From the NCBI GenBank assembly GCA_022071945.1, contig JAJVIN010000003.1:50328-114327 (forward strand): a DNA stretch of 64,000 bases. The letters run 5' to 3'. Numbering within the stretch: the first letter of the stretch is position 1; the number at the start of each line of letters is the position of its first letter. A program made the translations under genes and the position numbers. The notes under the pieces are model-generated. The model made no database searches and was not told where the DNA came from. It saw only the letters and a program-made list of their open reading frames with translations. This DNA comes from Thermoanaerobaculia bacterium (lineage in GTDB: Bacteria > Acidobacteriota > Thermoanaerobaculia > UBA5066). Shown here piece by piece: positions 35,046 to 43,420 of the stretch.

Positions 35046-37526
35046 ATGCCGGGATTCTTCGAAATCGGCTCCACGAGGTACTGCATCGTCACGGCGGAGA
35101 CGCGGGACATCGCCGACGACTACTTTCCGGCGGGGCCTCCGCTCAGAAACCCGCGCCGCGAAGGACCGGTCCTCTTCGACCGCCTCGGCAGCCCCCTGGA
35201 AAACACCGTCGCGGTTCCCGAGGAGAACGTCTGGGTTCCATCCACGAAGCTCCTGTCGATCACAGGCTGGGAGGTCCTCCCCTTCTCCCCGGAATTCCTG
35301 GAACTCCCCCTGGAACTCGTCGACACGGTCCTGGCGAACCTGCACCTCGACAGTGACGGGAGGAGGCTCGAGGCGCGCATCAACTGGAACGGCATCGAGA
35401 TCCGGAAGGTCTTTCACCTCACGCGGGTGGAGGCCTCGGTCGCGCTCTGGCCCTCACGAATTCTCGAGGACTGGCGGCGGTTCTTCATGGCGTTCGGGCC
35501 GAGGGAGGGAGAAGAGGAGGGGCCGCCGGTTTTCGCGGGCTGCGAGCCTCGGATCTTCGGGCTCGTGGCGGGAACTCCCAACCGGGTCGTTCGGGGCCGG
35601 ACGCGGCTCGTCGACGCGCGCGCGGCCGCCTTCGCGGAGATCGAGGTTCCCCCGCGCTGGATCGGCTTTGCCGAGGCGAAGGGCCCGGAGTGCCTCGGGC
35701 TCCTGCCGCTTCAGGCGCCGCCGAATCGTCCGGTCTCGCGGCTGACCGAGGAGGCCCGGCCGGGATTCCGGTTCGCCGCCCTCAGCCCGGTCCCGAGACG
35801 GCCGCCCGTCCATGGCGAGACCCGGATCGCTCTCGACTTCGGGACGAGCAACACGGCCATCGCGTGTCCGGACGGTTCCTCGGGACGTCTTCTCGAGTTC
35901 ACGCCCGAGTCGGTGGGCGTCGATCTGACCGCGCAGGGAAACCGCGAGGCCAAGAGACTCTCGGAGCGCTGGGCCCGGCGCTTCTTTCCGCTCGCCAAGC
36001 CCTACGGGAACCCGATCGCGACCGTTCTTCTCGCCGACAAGGAAGACGACTCGACTTTCGACATCTCGGAGTTCTATCCGGCCTTCAGCATCCCGGGCCT
36101 GGAGATCGTTCACCCCCGTGTGATCGGGTTCCTCGCGCGCGACCGGCAACTCAAGCAGGACTTCAAGTGGGCGGACGGCGTCAGTGGAGACCGGCTCAGG
36201 AAGGCCTTCCTGGAACAGCTCGGGATCATGACGGCATGGGAGCTGCGAACCTCGCTGTTTGACCAGGTCAAGAGTTCCCTGAAGGTCGTCTACACCTGCC
36301 CGCTCTCCTTCTCGATCAAGCAAAACGACGCCCTGTCGGACGCCGTCTCGGCGTTTGCCTCGGCCCTGAGGGCGGGCGGCCTGACGCAAGTCAGTCTCGA
36401 GGGCCCGCTCTCCGAGAGTCTCGCGAACTTCTATTACGTGAGGGAACGCGCCAAGGCCGGGGGGCAGATCCGGGGCGAACGCCACGTCGTGATGGACGTG
36501 GGCGGCGGGACGACCGACATCAGCATCTTCGACGGTTTCGGCAAGCCGCTCTACCTCGACTCCCTCTACATCGGGGGAAAGGACCTGGCGCGAACGCTCC
36601 TCTCTTACGCCGCGGCCGTGCAGCGGCGAAGCGACGACATCGCCCGGGCCGTTGGGGGAGACGACCGGTCACGGCCGAAAGACCGCGAGGACGCGGCTTG
36701 GGCCGAGACGATCCAGCTCCTCTTGATCGGGCGCATGAAGGAGCGCGACCAGGACTTGGGCCCCTCGGGAACGATCGAGAAACTGGCCGAGGAGTTCCGG
36801 AAGTACAACCTGCAGGATCTGCTCGGTGAGTTCACCGCCCTCCTCGCGTTCGCCTCGGCGTACGCTATCCGCATGGCGCTCCTGCCGCAGAGCGGCGAGA
36901 AGAAGGTGACCAAGGTCATCGTCCACTATGTCGGGATGGGCTCCCGGCTTTTCGACATGAGCCCCAGGGGGAAGCTCGCGGGAAGCCGCTGGCAGGCCGC
37001 CAAGCAGATCTTGAAAGAAGTCGTCTCCGCCTTCCCGGAATCCGAGGGAGCGAGCTTCGATTTCAAGCGGGACTACGGCAAGGAAACGGTCTCGTGCGGG
37101 GCCCTCTCGGAGTTCCCCGAGGACGAGGGGCTGCCAGCGGCGCTCGATGTTCACACGCTCTGGTGGAGCGACGCCAAGGTGGAGGGCGAGGGATCGGCCA
37201 TCACGTGGAGAGACCCCTTTTCGGAGGACGCGGCCCTGGACCTGCCCGATTCCGTGCGCGAGGCCTCGAGCACGATCGAGCTTTACCGCTGCTTCGAGCA
37301 GGCCGTGCTCGTCTCGGGCCGGCACACCTTCGACGGGTGGAGAGCCAACCGGGAGGATCTCGCCGAGTCGCTGAGCCTTTCGGACGACGCGTACCGGCGC
37401 GGCTGGAACGCCATCCGGACCCAGCAAAAGACGAAGCCCCGGCATCCCGTCCGGATCGTCACGGACGTCTTGAAGGATCAGGTCTGCAAGCTGATCGAAG
37501 ACCCAGAACGGGGAGGCTCGACATGA
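35046..37526 (+). CDS. actin/Hsp70-superfamily ATPase with novel N-terminal domain
   Basis: An 826-residue protein. Residues 1-255 form a domain without recognised similarity. The actin-like ATPase fold starts at RIALDFGTSNTAIAC (phosphate-1 loop, near residue 260) and has HVVMDVGGGTTDISIFDG (phosphate-2 loop, near residue 480) and a later VIVHYVGMGSRLF (adenosine-loop-like, near 625). The C-terminal ~150 residues are extra. Compared with DnaK there is no substrate-binding domain signature; large actin-like proteins such as SrfB are alternative relatives. AGGAGGAAAG (35036-35044) is the ribosome-binding site. The gene overlaps its downstream neighbour by four bases (ATGA). It probably acts with the tubulin-like GTPase. 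Confidence 0.78.
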   Translation: MPGFFEIGSTRYCIVTAETRDIADDYFPAGPPLRNPRREGPVLFDRLGSPLENTVAVPEENVWVPSTKLLSITGWEVLPFSPEFLELPLELVDTVLANLHLDSDGRRLEARINWNGIEIRKVFHLTRVEASVALWPSRILEDWRRFFMAFGPREGEEEGPPVFAGCEPRIFGLVAGTPNRVVRGRTRLVDARAAAFAEIEVPPRWIGFAEAKGPECLGLLPLQAPPNRPVSRLTEEARPGFRFAALSPVPRRPPVHGETRIALDFGTSNTAIACPDGSSGRLLEFTPESVGVDLTAQGNREAKRLSERWARRFFPLAKPYGNPIATVLLADKEDDSTFDISEFYPAFSIPGLEIVHPRVIGFLARDRQLKQDFKWADGVSGDRLRKAFLEQLGIMTAWELRTSLFDQVKSSLKVVYTCPLSFSIKQNDALSDAVSAFASALRAGGLTQVSLEGPLSESLANFYYVRERAKAGGQIRGERHVVMDVGGGTTDISIFDGFGKPLYLDSLYIGGKDLARTLLSYAAAVQRRSDDIARAVGGDDRSRPKDREDAAWAETIQLLLIGRMKERDQDLGPSGTIEKLAEEFRKYNLQDLLGEFTALLAFASAYAIRMALLPQSGEKKVTKVIVHYVGMGSRLFDMSPRGKLAGSRWQAAKQILKEVVSAFPESEGASFDFKRDYGKETVSCGALSEFPEDEGLPAALDVHTLWWSDAKVEGEGSAITWRDPFSEDAALDLPDSVREASSTIELYRCFEQAVLVSGRHTFDGWRANREDLAESLSLSDDAYRRGWNAIRTQQKTKPRHPVRIVTDVLKDQVCKLIEDPERGGST

Positions 37527-38362
37527 GCGAAAAGCGCCTCGTCCGATGGACCGGGTGGGTGTTCCTATTCCTCCCGGCCGCCCTCCTGATGGCGGCAGAG
37601 AACGCCCCAGAGCGCGGGAGCGGGGGGATCTTTCTGGTCCTCCAACTCCTGACCGCCGTGGTCGCGACCTTCGCCCTTGCGGGCGTGGCGTACCTCATCA
37701 CCCAGGTGAAGAGGCCGGTCTCGCCGCCCGAACCCGCGGTTCCCCAGAAAGTGGAGCGGCTGGCGGGGTTCGACCACAGCTTCCGGGAGATCTCGCGGCA
37801 ACTTGTCGAGTTGAAAAACGAGGTCGGGGCCGTCCAGAACGCCCTACAGGCCCTCGAGGCCCGGCTGGAAAGCTCCGAATCCCAACCAACCATCCAGGAG
37901 ACCCTGCCCGGCACCTCCGCCCGTCTGGGGCGGGTGCCTTCCGCCGCGGGCATCGCCGTGCCCGGAGCCAACCTCAGGGCCGCCATCGAGAGCTACTGCG
38001 CCGGGAGCATCGGGGTCGAAGCCCTTCTCGAGTCGGCCCGGCAGGCACACCGTCGATGGGGAGCCGGACGCGGCAATGCCTACGGCTACGGGCGCGCAGC
38101 GGAAGTGGCCGTCGAGTGGGACCAGGTCCGCAACCTTCCCCTCATCGTCATCGAGAGAGAAGACTCCACACCGGTCAACCCCTCTTATTGGATCCTCGTC
38201 AACGGGTTCCGGAAGTTCAGCGAATACCTGGTCGTCGCCTTCCGCGAGCCCGAGCCGCTGGGCACGGACGTCATGTGCCGCACCCGGATTCCCGGAGAGG
38301 GCGTCCTCGTTGCCGAAGACCGGATCCGCGTCGAGAGGATCGGTGAGGTGGCGACCGGCTGA
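37523..38362 (+). CDS. membrane protein with coiled coil, unknown function
   Basis: A 279-residue protein with two N-terminal hydrophobic segments (WTGWVFLFLPAALLMAA and LLTAVVATFALAGVAYLIT) and then a heptad-like helix (FREISRQLVELKNEVGAVQNALQALEARLES) suited to a coiled coil. The C-terminal ~130 residues form a compact soluble domain (RAAIESYCAGSIGVEALLE, LPLIVIERED, YWILVNGFRKFSEYL). No family was recognised. It overlaps the actin-like gene by four bases and could be the membrane tether of the ATPase. Confidence 0.6.
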   Translation: MSEKRLVRWTGWVFLFLPAALLMAAENAPERGSGGIFLVLQLLTAVVATFALAGVAYLITQVKRPVSPPEPAVPQKVERLAGFDHSFREISRQLVELKNEVGAVQNALQALEARLESSESQPTIQETLPGTSARLGRVPSAAGIAVPGANLRAAIESYCAGSIGVEALLESARQAHRRWGAGRGNAYGYGRAAEVAVEWDQVRNLPLIVIEREDSTPVNPSYWILVNGFRKFSEYLVVAFREPEPLGTDVMCRTRIPGEGVLVAEDRIRVERIGEVATG

Positions 38363-38379
38363 AAGAGCTCGAGAGTTCG

Positions 38380-39471
38380 GTGGAAAGGCGAGAGGCGCTC
38401 GCGCCCGCAGCCTCCAGGCAGCCGACCCCGCTTCGCTGTCCGCGAGACGGGTTTGGTCTCCGCATCGAGGCCGACGGGCTCAGGATCTGCTCCAACCCCG
38501 ACTGCGGCTGGGGCATGGCCGCGTGCCCGGGCTGCAGGAAAGAGCTCGTGGCCCGCCCGGGCGACCTCTGTCAGTCCTGCGCGGCACAATCCCCGCCACC
38601 GCCGCCCCCGCCGTGGCCGCGGGGCCGCGGGCCTCGGGGAGCGCCGATCCGGCTCTCCCGGATTCCCCCTCCATTTCCCAGAGGAGTCAGACCGTCCACG
38701 CGCCCGGCAGAGGCCCTTCCTTACCGGCCCGCGAGGAAAGAGCGCAACGTGCTCTTTCCCGCCGTCTTCGGACTCGTCGTCGTCGCCGTCGCGGCTGTCA
38801 CCTATTTCTTCTTGGCCTCAGACGAGGGCTCCGCACCCGTCCGGCCTGCCCCGCCGGAGGCAACGGGTAACGCCGAGCCCCCGTTCCGGCTGCCCGCCCC
38901 CGAGCCCGTTCCGACCCCCGCGCCCGAAGACCCGCGGGCGCTTCTGGCCGAGGGCAACGCCGCTGCCCGGGAGAAGCGCTGGAAGGAAGCTCTGGTGCTC
39001 TACGAGAGGGCACAGGCCCTCTCACCAGGGGACAGACAGATCGAAGAGGCGCTAAACAACGCCCGCCGCGCCCTCTCGGACCAGGAGCTTCTACGCCGGT
39101 CGGCCGAGGCCCTCGCGCTCCGGCGTGAATGGGACACCCGCCTGCAAGGCCTGCGAGGCTCCCTCAAGAGGGCGGAGGACGGCGGTGACTTCTCCGCGGC
39201 GCGAACCTACGCGCGGCAGATCCTCGACATGGTGCCGAACGACCTCCCGGCCCGGGCCTTTCAGGAGCGGGATCTCGTGGAGACCCGGGCCCGGGCGGAT
39301 CAGGCTGTCCTGGATCTCGACGAAGGCGGGATCCGAAGGCTCTGGGAGGAGTACTCGAATTCCTGGCCCGGCGATCTGAGGGCGGCAACCGAGCTGACTC
39401 GGTCGCTTCGCCGGCTGGAGCGGGCACGGAACGTTCTGGCGAAGGCGAGCCCGCCTTCGGCGACGCCGTGA
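38380..39471 (+). CDS. zinc-ribbon, transmembrane, TPR-like protein
   Basis: A 363-residue protein starting at GTG 38380. The N-terminus has a double zinc ribbon: CPRDGFGL, CSNPDCGW, CPGCRKEL and CQSCA supply the Cys pairs. A proline-rich linker is followed by one transmembrane helix (NVLFPAVFGLVVVAVAAVTYFFLA, residues ~124-147), another Pro/Ala-rich linker, and a helical TPR-like region (ALLAEGNAAAREKRWKEALVLYERAQ onward). The topology suggests zinc ribbon in the cytosol and TPR in the periplasm. The next gene starts with the same zinc-ribbon module, and the two genes overlap (GTGA). Confidence 0.7.
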   Translation: MERREALAPAASRQPTPLRCPRDGFGLRIEADGLRICSNPDCGWGMAACPGCRKELVARPGDLCQSCAAQSPPPPPPPWPRGRGPRGAPIRLSRIPPPFPRGVRPSTRPAEALPYRPARKERNVLFPAVFGLVVVAVAAVTYFFLASDEGSAPVRPAPPEATGNAEPPFRLPAPEPVPTPAPEDPRALLAEGNAAAREKRWKEALVLYERAQALSPGDRQIEEALNNARRALSDQELLRRSAEALALRREWDTRLQGLRGSLKRAEDGGDFSAARTYARQILDMVPNDLPARAFQERDLVETRARADQAVLDLDEGGIRRLWEEYSNSWPGDLRAATELTRSLRRLERARNVLAKASPPSATP

Positions 39472-40862
39472 CCGGTCCCCGATTCAATCGCTGCCCGAAG
39501 GACGGGTACGGGCTCGTCGAAGTCGAGAGCGGGATCCGGGAGTGTTCGAATCCCGATTGCGGCTGGCGCGGGTTCATCTGTGCCAGCTGCCGCACGGCCA
39601 GCGTTGGCGAGGGCGGAGGAATCTGCGAGGGATGCCTGCAGAGCAAAGGGGCGATAGGCGCCCCGCCAGCAGCGCAAGCGAGTGTCCCCCCGTCAACAAC
39701 GCCCGGGGTCGAGAGCCCGCCCGCCAATCGCCCGCCGGTCCCGCCGCCGATCGCCCGGCGCCCTCCTCTTCCCCCTGAACCGGGGAGAGGGACAGGCACG
39801 GCCATGACGGGCATGGCCATGCCGGCCGTTCCGGCTCCGCCCCAGCAGCGAACCAACACCCAGCCGAGCAGCCGCCCTCGCACCAGCCGCGCCCTCACGA
39901 TCATGAGCCTGGCCATCCTCTCGATCGTCATCGCGGCCGCGCTCTCGCTCGTGACCCGTCACGGCGGCAGGTACCCCTGGACGGCTTCCGGCGAACCGGA
40001 AAAGCCTGTGCCGGTCTGGACCAATCCGGCGGACGCGCTCGAGTACGTTCCGGTCACGGCCAGGAGCTTTCAGATGGGGTGTCTTCCGACGGACGCGCAG
40101 TGCGGAGCGGATGAAAGGCCCCGGCACAAGGTTGTGATTCAGCGGGGGTTCCGGATCGGCAGGACCGAGGTGACCGTGCTGGCATTCAGCCGGTTCGCCC
40201 TTGCGACCCGGTACGTCACGGAGGCGGACCGTGAGGGCTTCAGTCACGTTTTCCACGCGGGGGCCCTCGAGAGGAAGCCTGGTGTTTCGTGGGGAAAGCC
40301 CGGGTTCACCCAGACGCCGGAGCACCCGGTCGTGAACGTGAGCTGGAACGACGCGGCCGCCTTTTGCAAGTGGGCAGGCGGGCGCCTTCCGACGGAGGCG
40401 GAATGGGAGGTCGCGGCGCGGGCGGGCCAGGAGGGGCGGGTCTTCCCCTGGGGCCAGGCGGAGGCTTTGCTCCTGGACGGCCAGCCGCTCGCGAATGCGG
40501 CGGACGAGTCGGCGAAGAAAAAGGCCAGCCTTGCGCCCATCGTCGGAGGCTACGACGACGGATTCGCCTACACCTCGCCGGTGAAGGCGTTCCCGCCGAA
40601 TGCCTTCGGACTGTACGGAATGGCCGGAAACGCGGCCGAATGGTGCCTGGACAGGTACTCCGCGGGTTTCTACCGCGCGTCAGAGGGCACGGACCCCGTC
40701 GGGCCGGCGGATGGCGCCGACAGAGTCGTCCGCGGCGGATCCTTCGTCAGTCTCCTGGGTTCACTCCGGGCTTCCTCCCGGTTCCATCTCCGTCCTTCGA
40801 TGCGCAACGACCACACGGGGTTCCGATGCGTGATCGAGGGCCCCCTACCCGGCGAGCGCTGA
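39468..40862 (+). CDS. zinc-ribbon, transmembrane, FGE-sulfatase-like protein (catalytic Cys absent)
   Basis: A 464-residue protein. Residues 1-65 repeat the zinc-ribbon module of the preceding gene (CPKDGYGL, CSNPDCGWRGF, CASCR, CEGC). A transmembrane helix follows near 145-165 (TIMSLAILSIVIAAALSLV), then an FGE-sulfatase/C-type-lectin-like domain with its landmarks: PVTARSFQMGC, RTEVTVLAFSRFA, HPVVNVSWNDAAAFCKWAGGRLPTEAEWE, GMAGNAAEWC, RVVRGGSF and HTGFRC. In active formylglycine-generating enzymes two Cys lie just after GGSF; here that stretch reads VSLLGSLRASS, so the copper/thiol site is missing. It is probably a ligand-binding sensor, not an oxidase. Its end overlaps the convergent hypB end by 18 bp. 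Confidence 0.8.
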   Translation: MTGPRFNRCPKDGYGLVEVESGIRECSNPDCGWRGFICASCRTASVGEGGGICEGCLQSKGAIGAPPAAQASVPPSTTPGVESPPANRPPVPPPIARRPPLPPEPGRGTGTAMTGMAMPAVPAPPQQRTNTQPSSRPRTSRALTIMSLAILSIVIAAALSLVTRHGGRYPWTASGEPEKPVPVWTNPADALEYVPVTARSFQMGCLPTDAQCGADERPRHKVVIQRGFRIGRTEVTVLAFSRFALATRYVTEADREGFSHVFHAGALERKPGVSWGKPGFTQTPEHPVVNVSWNDAAAFCKWAGGRLPTEAEWEVAARAGQEGRVFPWGQAEALLLDGQPLANAADESAKKKASLAPIVGGYDDGFAYTSPVKAFPPNAFGLYGMAGNAAEWCLDRYSAGFYRASEGTDPVGPADGADRVVRGGSFVSLLGSLRASSRFHLRPSMRNDHTGFRCVIEGPLPGER

Positions 40863-41531
40863 ACGCCCGGACTTCTTCCGCTCGAGCGCCTCTTCGAGAA
40901 GCCGGTACCACTGGTCCATCCCCTCGCCGGTCTTCGCGGAGACCTCGAGGAGCCGGCCTTCTGGGTTGAGAGTCCGGATCTGGTTTCGCACGGCCGCGAG
41001 GTCGAAGGAGACGTGGGGAAGGAGGTCCATCTTGGTGAGGACCGCGACGGCGGCCCGGGAGAAGATGGCCGGGTACTTGAAGGGCTTGTCATCCCCCTCG
41101 ACGACCGATAGAAGCGCGACCTTGAAATCCTCGCCGAGGTCGTACGACGTGGGACAGATCAGGTTCCCGACGTTCTCGATGAAGAGGATGTCGCAGGCGA
41201 CGAGAGGGTCCCCGACGGTTTCCAGGGCCTGGTTCACCTGGCGGGCATCGAGATGACAGGCACCGCCCGTCAAGATCTGATGAGCCGGAACGCCAAATGC
41301 GCGAAGCCGGTCCGCGTCCTTTTCGGTGGCGATGTCGCCTTCGATCGCCGCCAGTCTGTGGCGGTCTCTCAGAGTCTTGACGGTCGCCTCGAGAAGGGTG
41401 GTCTTGCCCGAGCCTGGTGACGAGATCAGGTTGAGGACCAGGGTTCCCGACGATTGGTACCCCTCGCGGATGGAGGCGGCCGCCGCCTGGTTGGCCGCGA
41501 GGATCTTCTGCTTGACATCCACTTCCGCCAT
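40845..41531 (-). CDS. hypB: hydrogenase/urease nickel-incorporation GTPase HypB
   Basis: A 228-residue SIMIBI-class GTPase that delivers nickel to [NiFe] hydrogenase. It has Walker A SSPGSGKTTLLE near residue 38, EGDIATEKDA, the metal-site CHLDARQ segment, ENVGNLICP and the guanine-specificity TKMD. There is no N-terminal His-rich nickel store, and none of the long leader seen in some HypB. ATG 41531 begins MAEVDVKQ and lies three bases after hypA's stop, so hypA and hypB are coupled. No hydrogenase structural or hypCDEF genes are in this window; the substrate enzyme must be elsewhere. Confidence 0.93.
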   Translation of the reverse strand: MAEVDVKQKILAANQAAAASIREGYQSSGTLVLNLISSPGSGKTTLLEATVKTLRDRHRLAAIEGDIATEKDADRLRAFGVPAHQILTGGACHLDARQVNQALETVGDPLVACDILFIENVGNLICPTSYDLGEDFKVALLSVVEGDDKPFKYPAIFSRAAVAVLTKMDLLPHVSFDLAAVRNQIRTLNPEGRLLEVSAKTGEGMDQWYRLLEEALERKKSGRSALAG

Positions 41532-41534
41532 CAC

Positions 41535-41888
41535 TCACTCCTTCTCGAGAAACGAGACCCGCTCGAGATCGAGCTCCTGGCCGCCCTCGACCTTGAGGAG
41601 CGTCCCGCAATTGGGGCACAGGGGCAACCACCGGCCACGAGCCCGTTCCGGCGTCTGCCCGCACGATTGACACATCTGCACGGCCGGGCAGTACTCGACG
41701 TGGAGCTTCGAACGCGCGTCGGGAGTCTCCATCGTGAGCGCCTGCCAGGCGAACTCCAGAAGGTCCGGCTCCACGGCCGTCAGCTCGCCGACACGGACGA
41801 AGACATCCTCGAGAGGTCCGCCGCCGTGCTCCTCGGCAATCGCACGGCTCATCCGGTAGATCTCGGTCGCGATCCCGACTTCGTGCAT
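41535..41888 (-). CDS. hypA: hydrogenase nickel-insertion protein HypA
   Basis: A 117-residue metallochaperone beginning with the nickel-binding MHEVGIATEIY (Met1-His2 ligands), followed by VRVGELTAVEPDLLEFAW and a zinc site with two Cys pairs (EYCPAVQMCQSC and LCPNC). It hands nickel to HypB and hydrogenase. ATG 41888 is fixed by the need for the MHE nickel motif at the very N-terminus. It follows the MFS gene by four bases and precedes hypB by three, so all three genes are one transcript. Confidence 0.93.
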   Translation of the reverse strand: MHEVGIATEIYRMSRAIAEEHGGGPLEDVFVRVGELTAVEPDLLEFAWQALTMETPDARSKLHVEYCPAVQMCQSCGQTPERARGRWLPLCPNCGTLLKVEGGQELDLERVSFLEKE

Positions 41889-41892
41889 CTTC

Positions 41893-43215
41893 TCAGGCTG
41901 CCGCTTCTTCACCGGGTTTCTCGAGTACGCGGCCTGCCGTACGGTCCGACTTCCACAGCAGGACCGCGAAGAGAAGGCCGCAGGCTCCGAGCGTCGCGAA
42001 CATGACGAGGCTCGCCTGATAGTCGTGCGTCGCGTCCCTGAGTTTTCCGTTCAGCCAGGGAAAGAGGGCGAGCCCGATGTTCTGGATCATCGTCATCAGG
42101 CCGAAGGCGGTCCCCACCCTGTCCTTCTCCACGACGAGAGGCACCGCGGGCCACATCGCCGCCGGAACGAGCACGAAAGCCGCGCCCAGGACGATCATCG
42201 GCAGGTAGGGCGGCACGGTCGTGAACGCCATCGTCAGGTAGGCCGGAATCATGAGGAGGGATCCGGCCATCATCAGGGAAGCCCGCCTTCCCACCTTGTC
42301 GACGACCCGGCCCGCGAACGGGGCGAGACACATCGAGGCGAAGATGATGATCGACGTCGTGCCCGGGGCCGTCGTGAACATGTGCAGGAAGTCGTACACG
42401 GCGGCGTAGAGAAGGCCCGCTCCCTCAGGCGCCGAGGAGAGCGGCAGCTTCCACTTCTCGTTGAAAAAATCGGTCGAGAGCGCCGTGAACGGGAAGATGG
42501 CCGAGTAGAAGGTCACGCACAGGAGCGCCACGTACCAGAACGAGGCGTGGAACTTCTTGATGTCGGAAAAGACGATCTTGTCGCCGGCTTCGACCTCTTT
42601 CAGTCCCAGAGCCCTCTCGCCCCGCTTGTCGAGAACGAAGTAGACGAGATTTCCCAGGAGCGAAACCACGCAGAGGGCCGCGGCCACCCAGAGCGCCGAG
42701 AGATAGCCGTAGCGGTTGCCGATGAGGGCCTCGATGTTGAAGCTGAAGAGGGTGCCCAGCCGGCTGATCATCAGGGTCACGCCAAACGACATGGCGAGTT
42801 CCTTGCCCCGAAACCAGCGAGCCAGGATCGCGTTCTGCGCGACGATGAGCGATTCGGAGCCCGCGCCGAAGACGAGGCGGCCGAAGTACGCGACATAGAT
42901 GTTCGGCGCAAAGGCAACGATCACCGCTCCGAACGTGAGGAGCGCCGAGAAGACGAGGCTCGCTCTCCGCGTCCCGATCCTGTCGATCAGGATTCCGCCG
43001 GCGAGGACCGATGCGATCGCGGCGATCGAGTACATCGAGTAGAGGGTGCTGATCGACTCACGGTCGGTCTTCAGGGCGGCGATGAGAAGCGTCGAGATCG
43101 CCCCGATCGAGTCGTAGGCGAAGTACGAGCCAAAGGTGAGGAGCCCCGCGACGGCGAGGACGACGTAGCGGTAAAGCGGGCGGGAAGGGTGGAAGACGTC
43201 GTTCGACTCCGTCAT
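41893..43215 (-). CDS. MFS transporter (MFSD1-like)
   Basis: A 440-residue major facilitator with about twelve transmembrane helices. The family A-loop reads GGILIDRIGTRRASL after helix 2 and the repeat-half equivalent reads GRVVDKVGRRASLM. The N-terminal pattern YDSIGAISTLLI..STLYSMYSIAAIASVLAGG resembles MFSD1-type transporters (dipeptide or organic anion exporters). ATG 43215 has GAGGGAA upstream. It is the first gene of the hypA-hypB transcript, but nothing in the sequence shows metal transport. The substrate is unknown. Confidence 0.82.
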   Translation of the reverse strand: MTESNDVFHPSRPLYRYVVLAVAGLLTFGSYFAYDSIGAISTLLIAALKTDRESISTLYSMYSIAAIASVLAGGILIDRIGTRRASLVFSALLTFGAVIVAFAPNIYVAYFGRLVFGAGSESLIVAQNAILARWFRGKELAMSFGVTLMISRLGTLFSFNIEALIGNRYGYLSALWVAAALCVVSLLGNLVYFVLDKRGERALGLKEVEAGDKIVFSDIKKFHASFWYVALLCVTFYSAIFPFTALSTDFFNEKWKLPLSSAPEGAGLLYAAVYDFLHMFTTAPGTTSIIIFASMCLAPFAGRVVDKVGRRASLMMAGSLLMIPAYLTMAFTTVPPYLPMIVLGAAFVLVPAAMWPAVPLVVEKDRVGTAFGLMTMIQNIGLALFPWLNGKLRDATHDYQASLVMFATLGACGLLFAVLLWKSDRTAGRVLEKPGEEAAA

Positions 43216-43404
43216 CGTTCCCTCGCCGCTTCGCCGGCCCTGATGGTCACTCTGTCCGCTTGCATCTCTACTCCTCGCCGGACGGCCCCGTCCTCCCGTC
43301 CATCCCCGCTGAAACCTGCGAAGGATACCGCTCTCTCTGCCGAAACGGCCGTTCCCGCCCATCTCCCGTGAGCGCCCGGCCCCGGGGTCTCGCCGCCGTT
43401 CCCC

Positions 43405-43410
43405 TAGAAT
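43405..43410 (+). promoter_or_regulatory. candidate -10 element before UDP-glucuronate decarboxylase
   Basis: TAGAAT lies ten bases before ATG 43421, within the 205-bp divergent gap shared with the MFS gene. No clear -35 was found. Confidence 0.3.
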
Positions 43411-43420
43411 CGGTCCCGTC

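Noticed and set aside
39990..40862. Diversity-generating retroelement target
   Set aside because: The FGE/C-type-lectin fold fits, but no reverse transcriptase, template repeat or accessory gene is present in the window.
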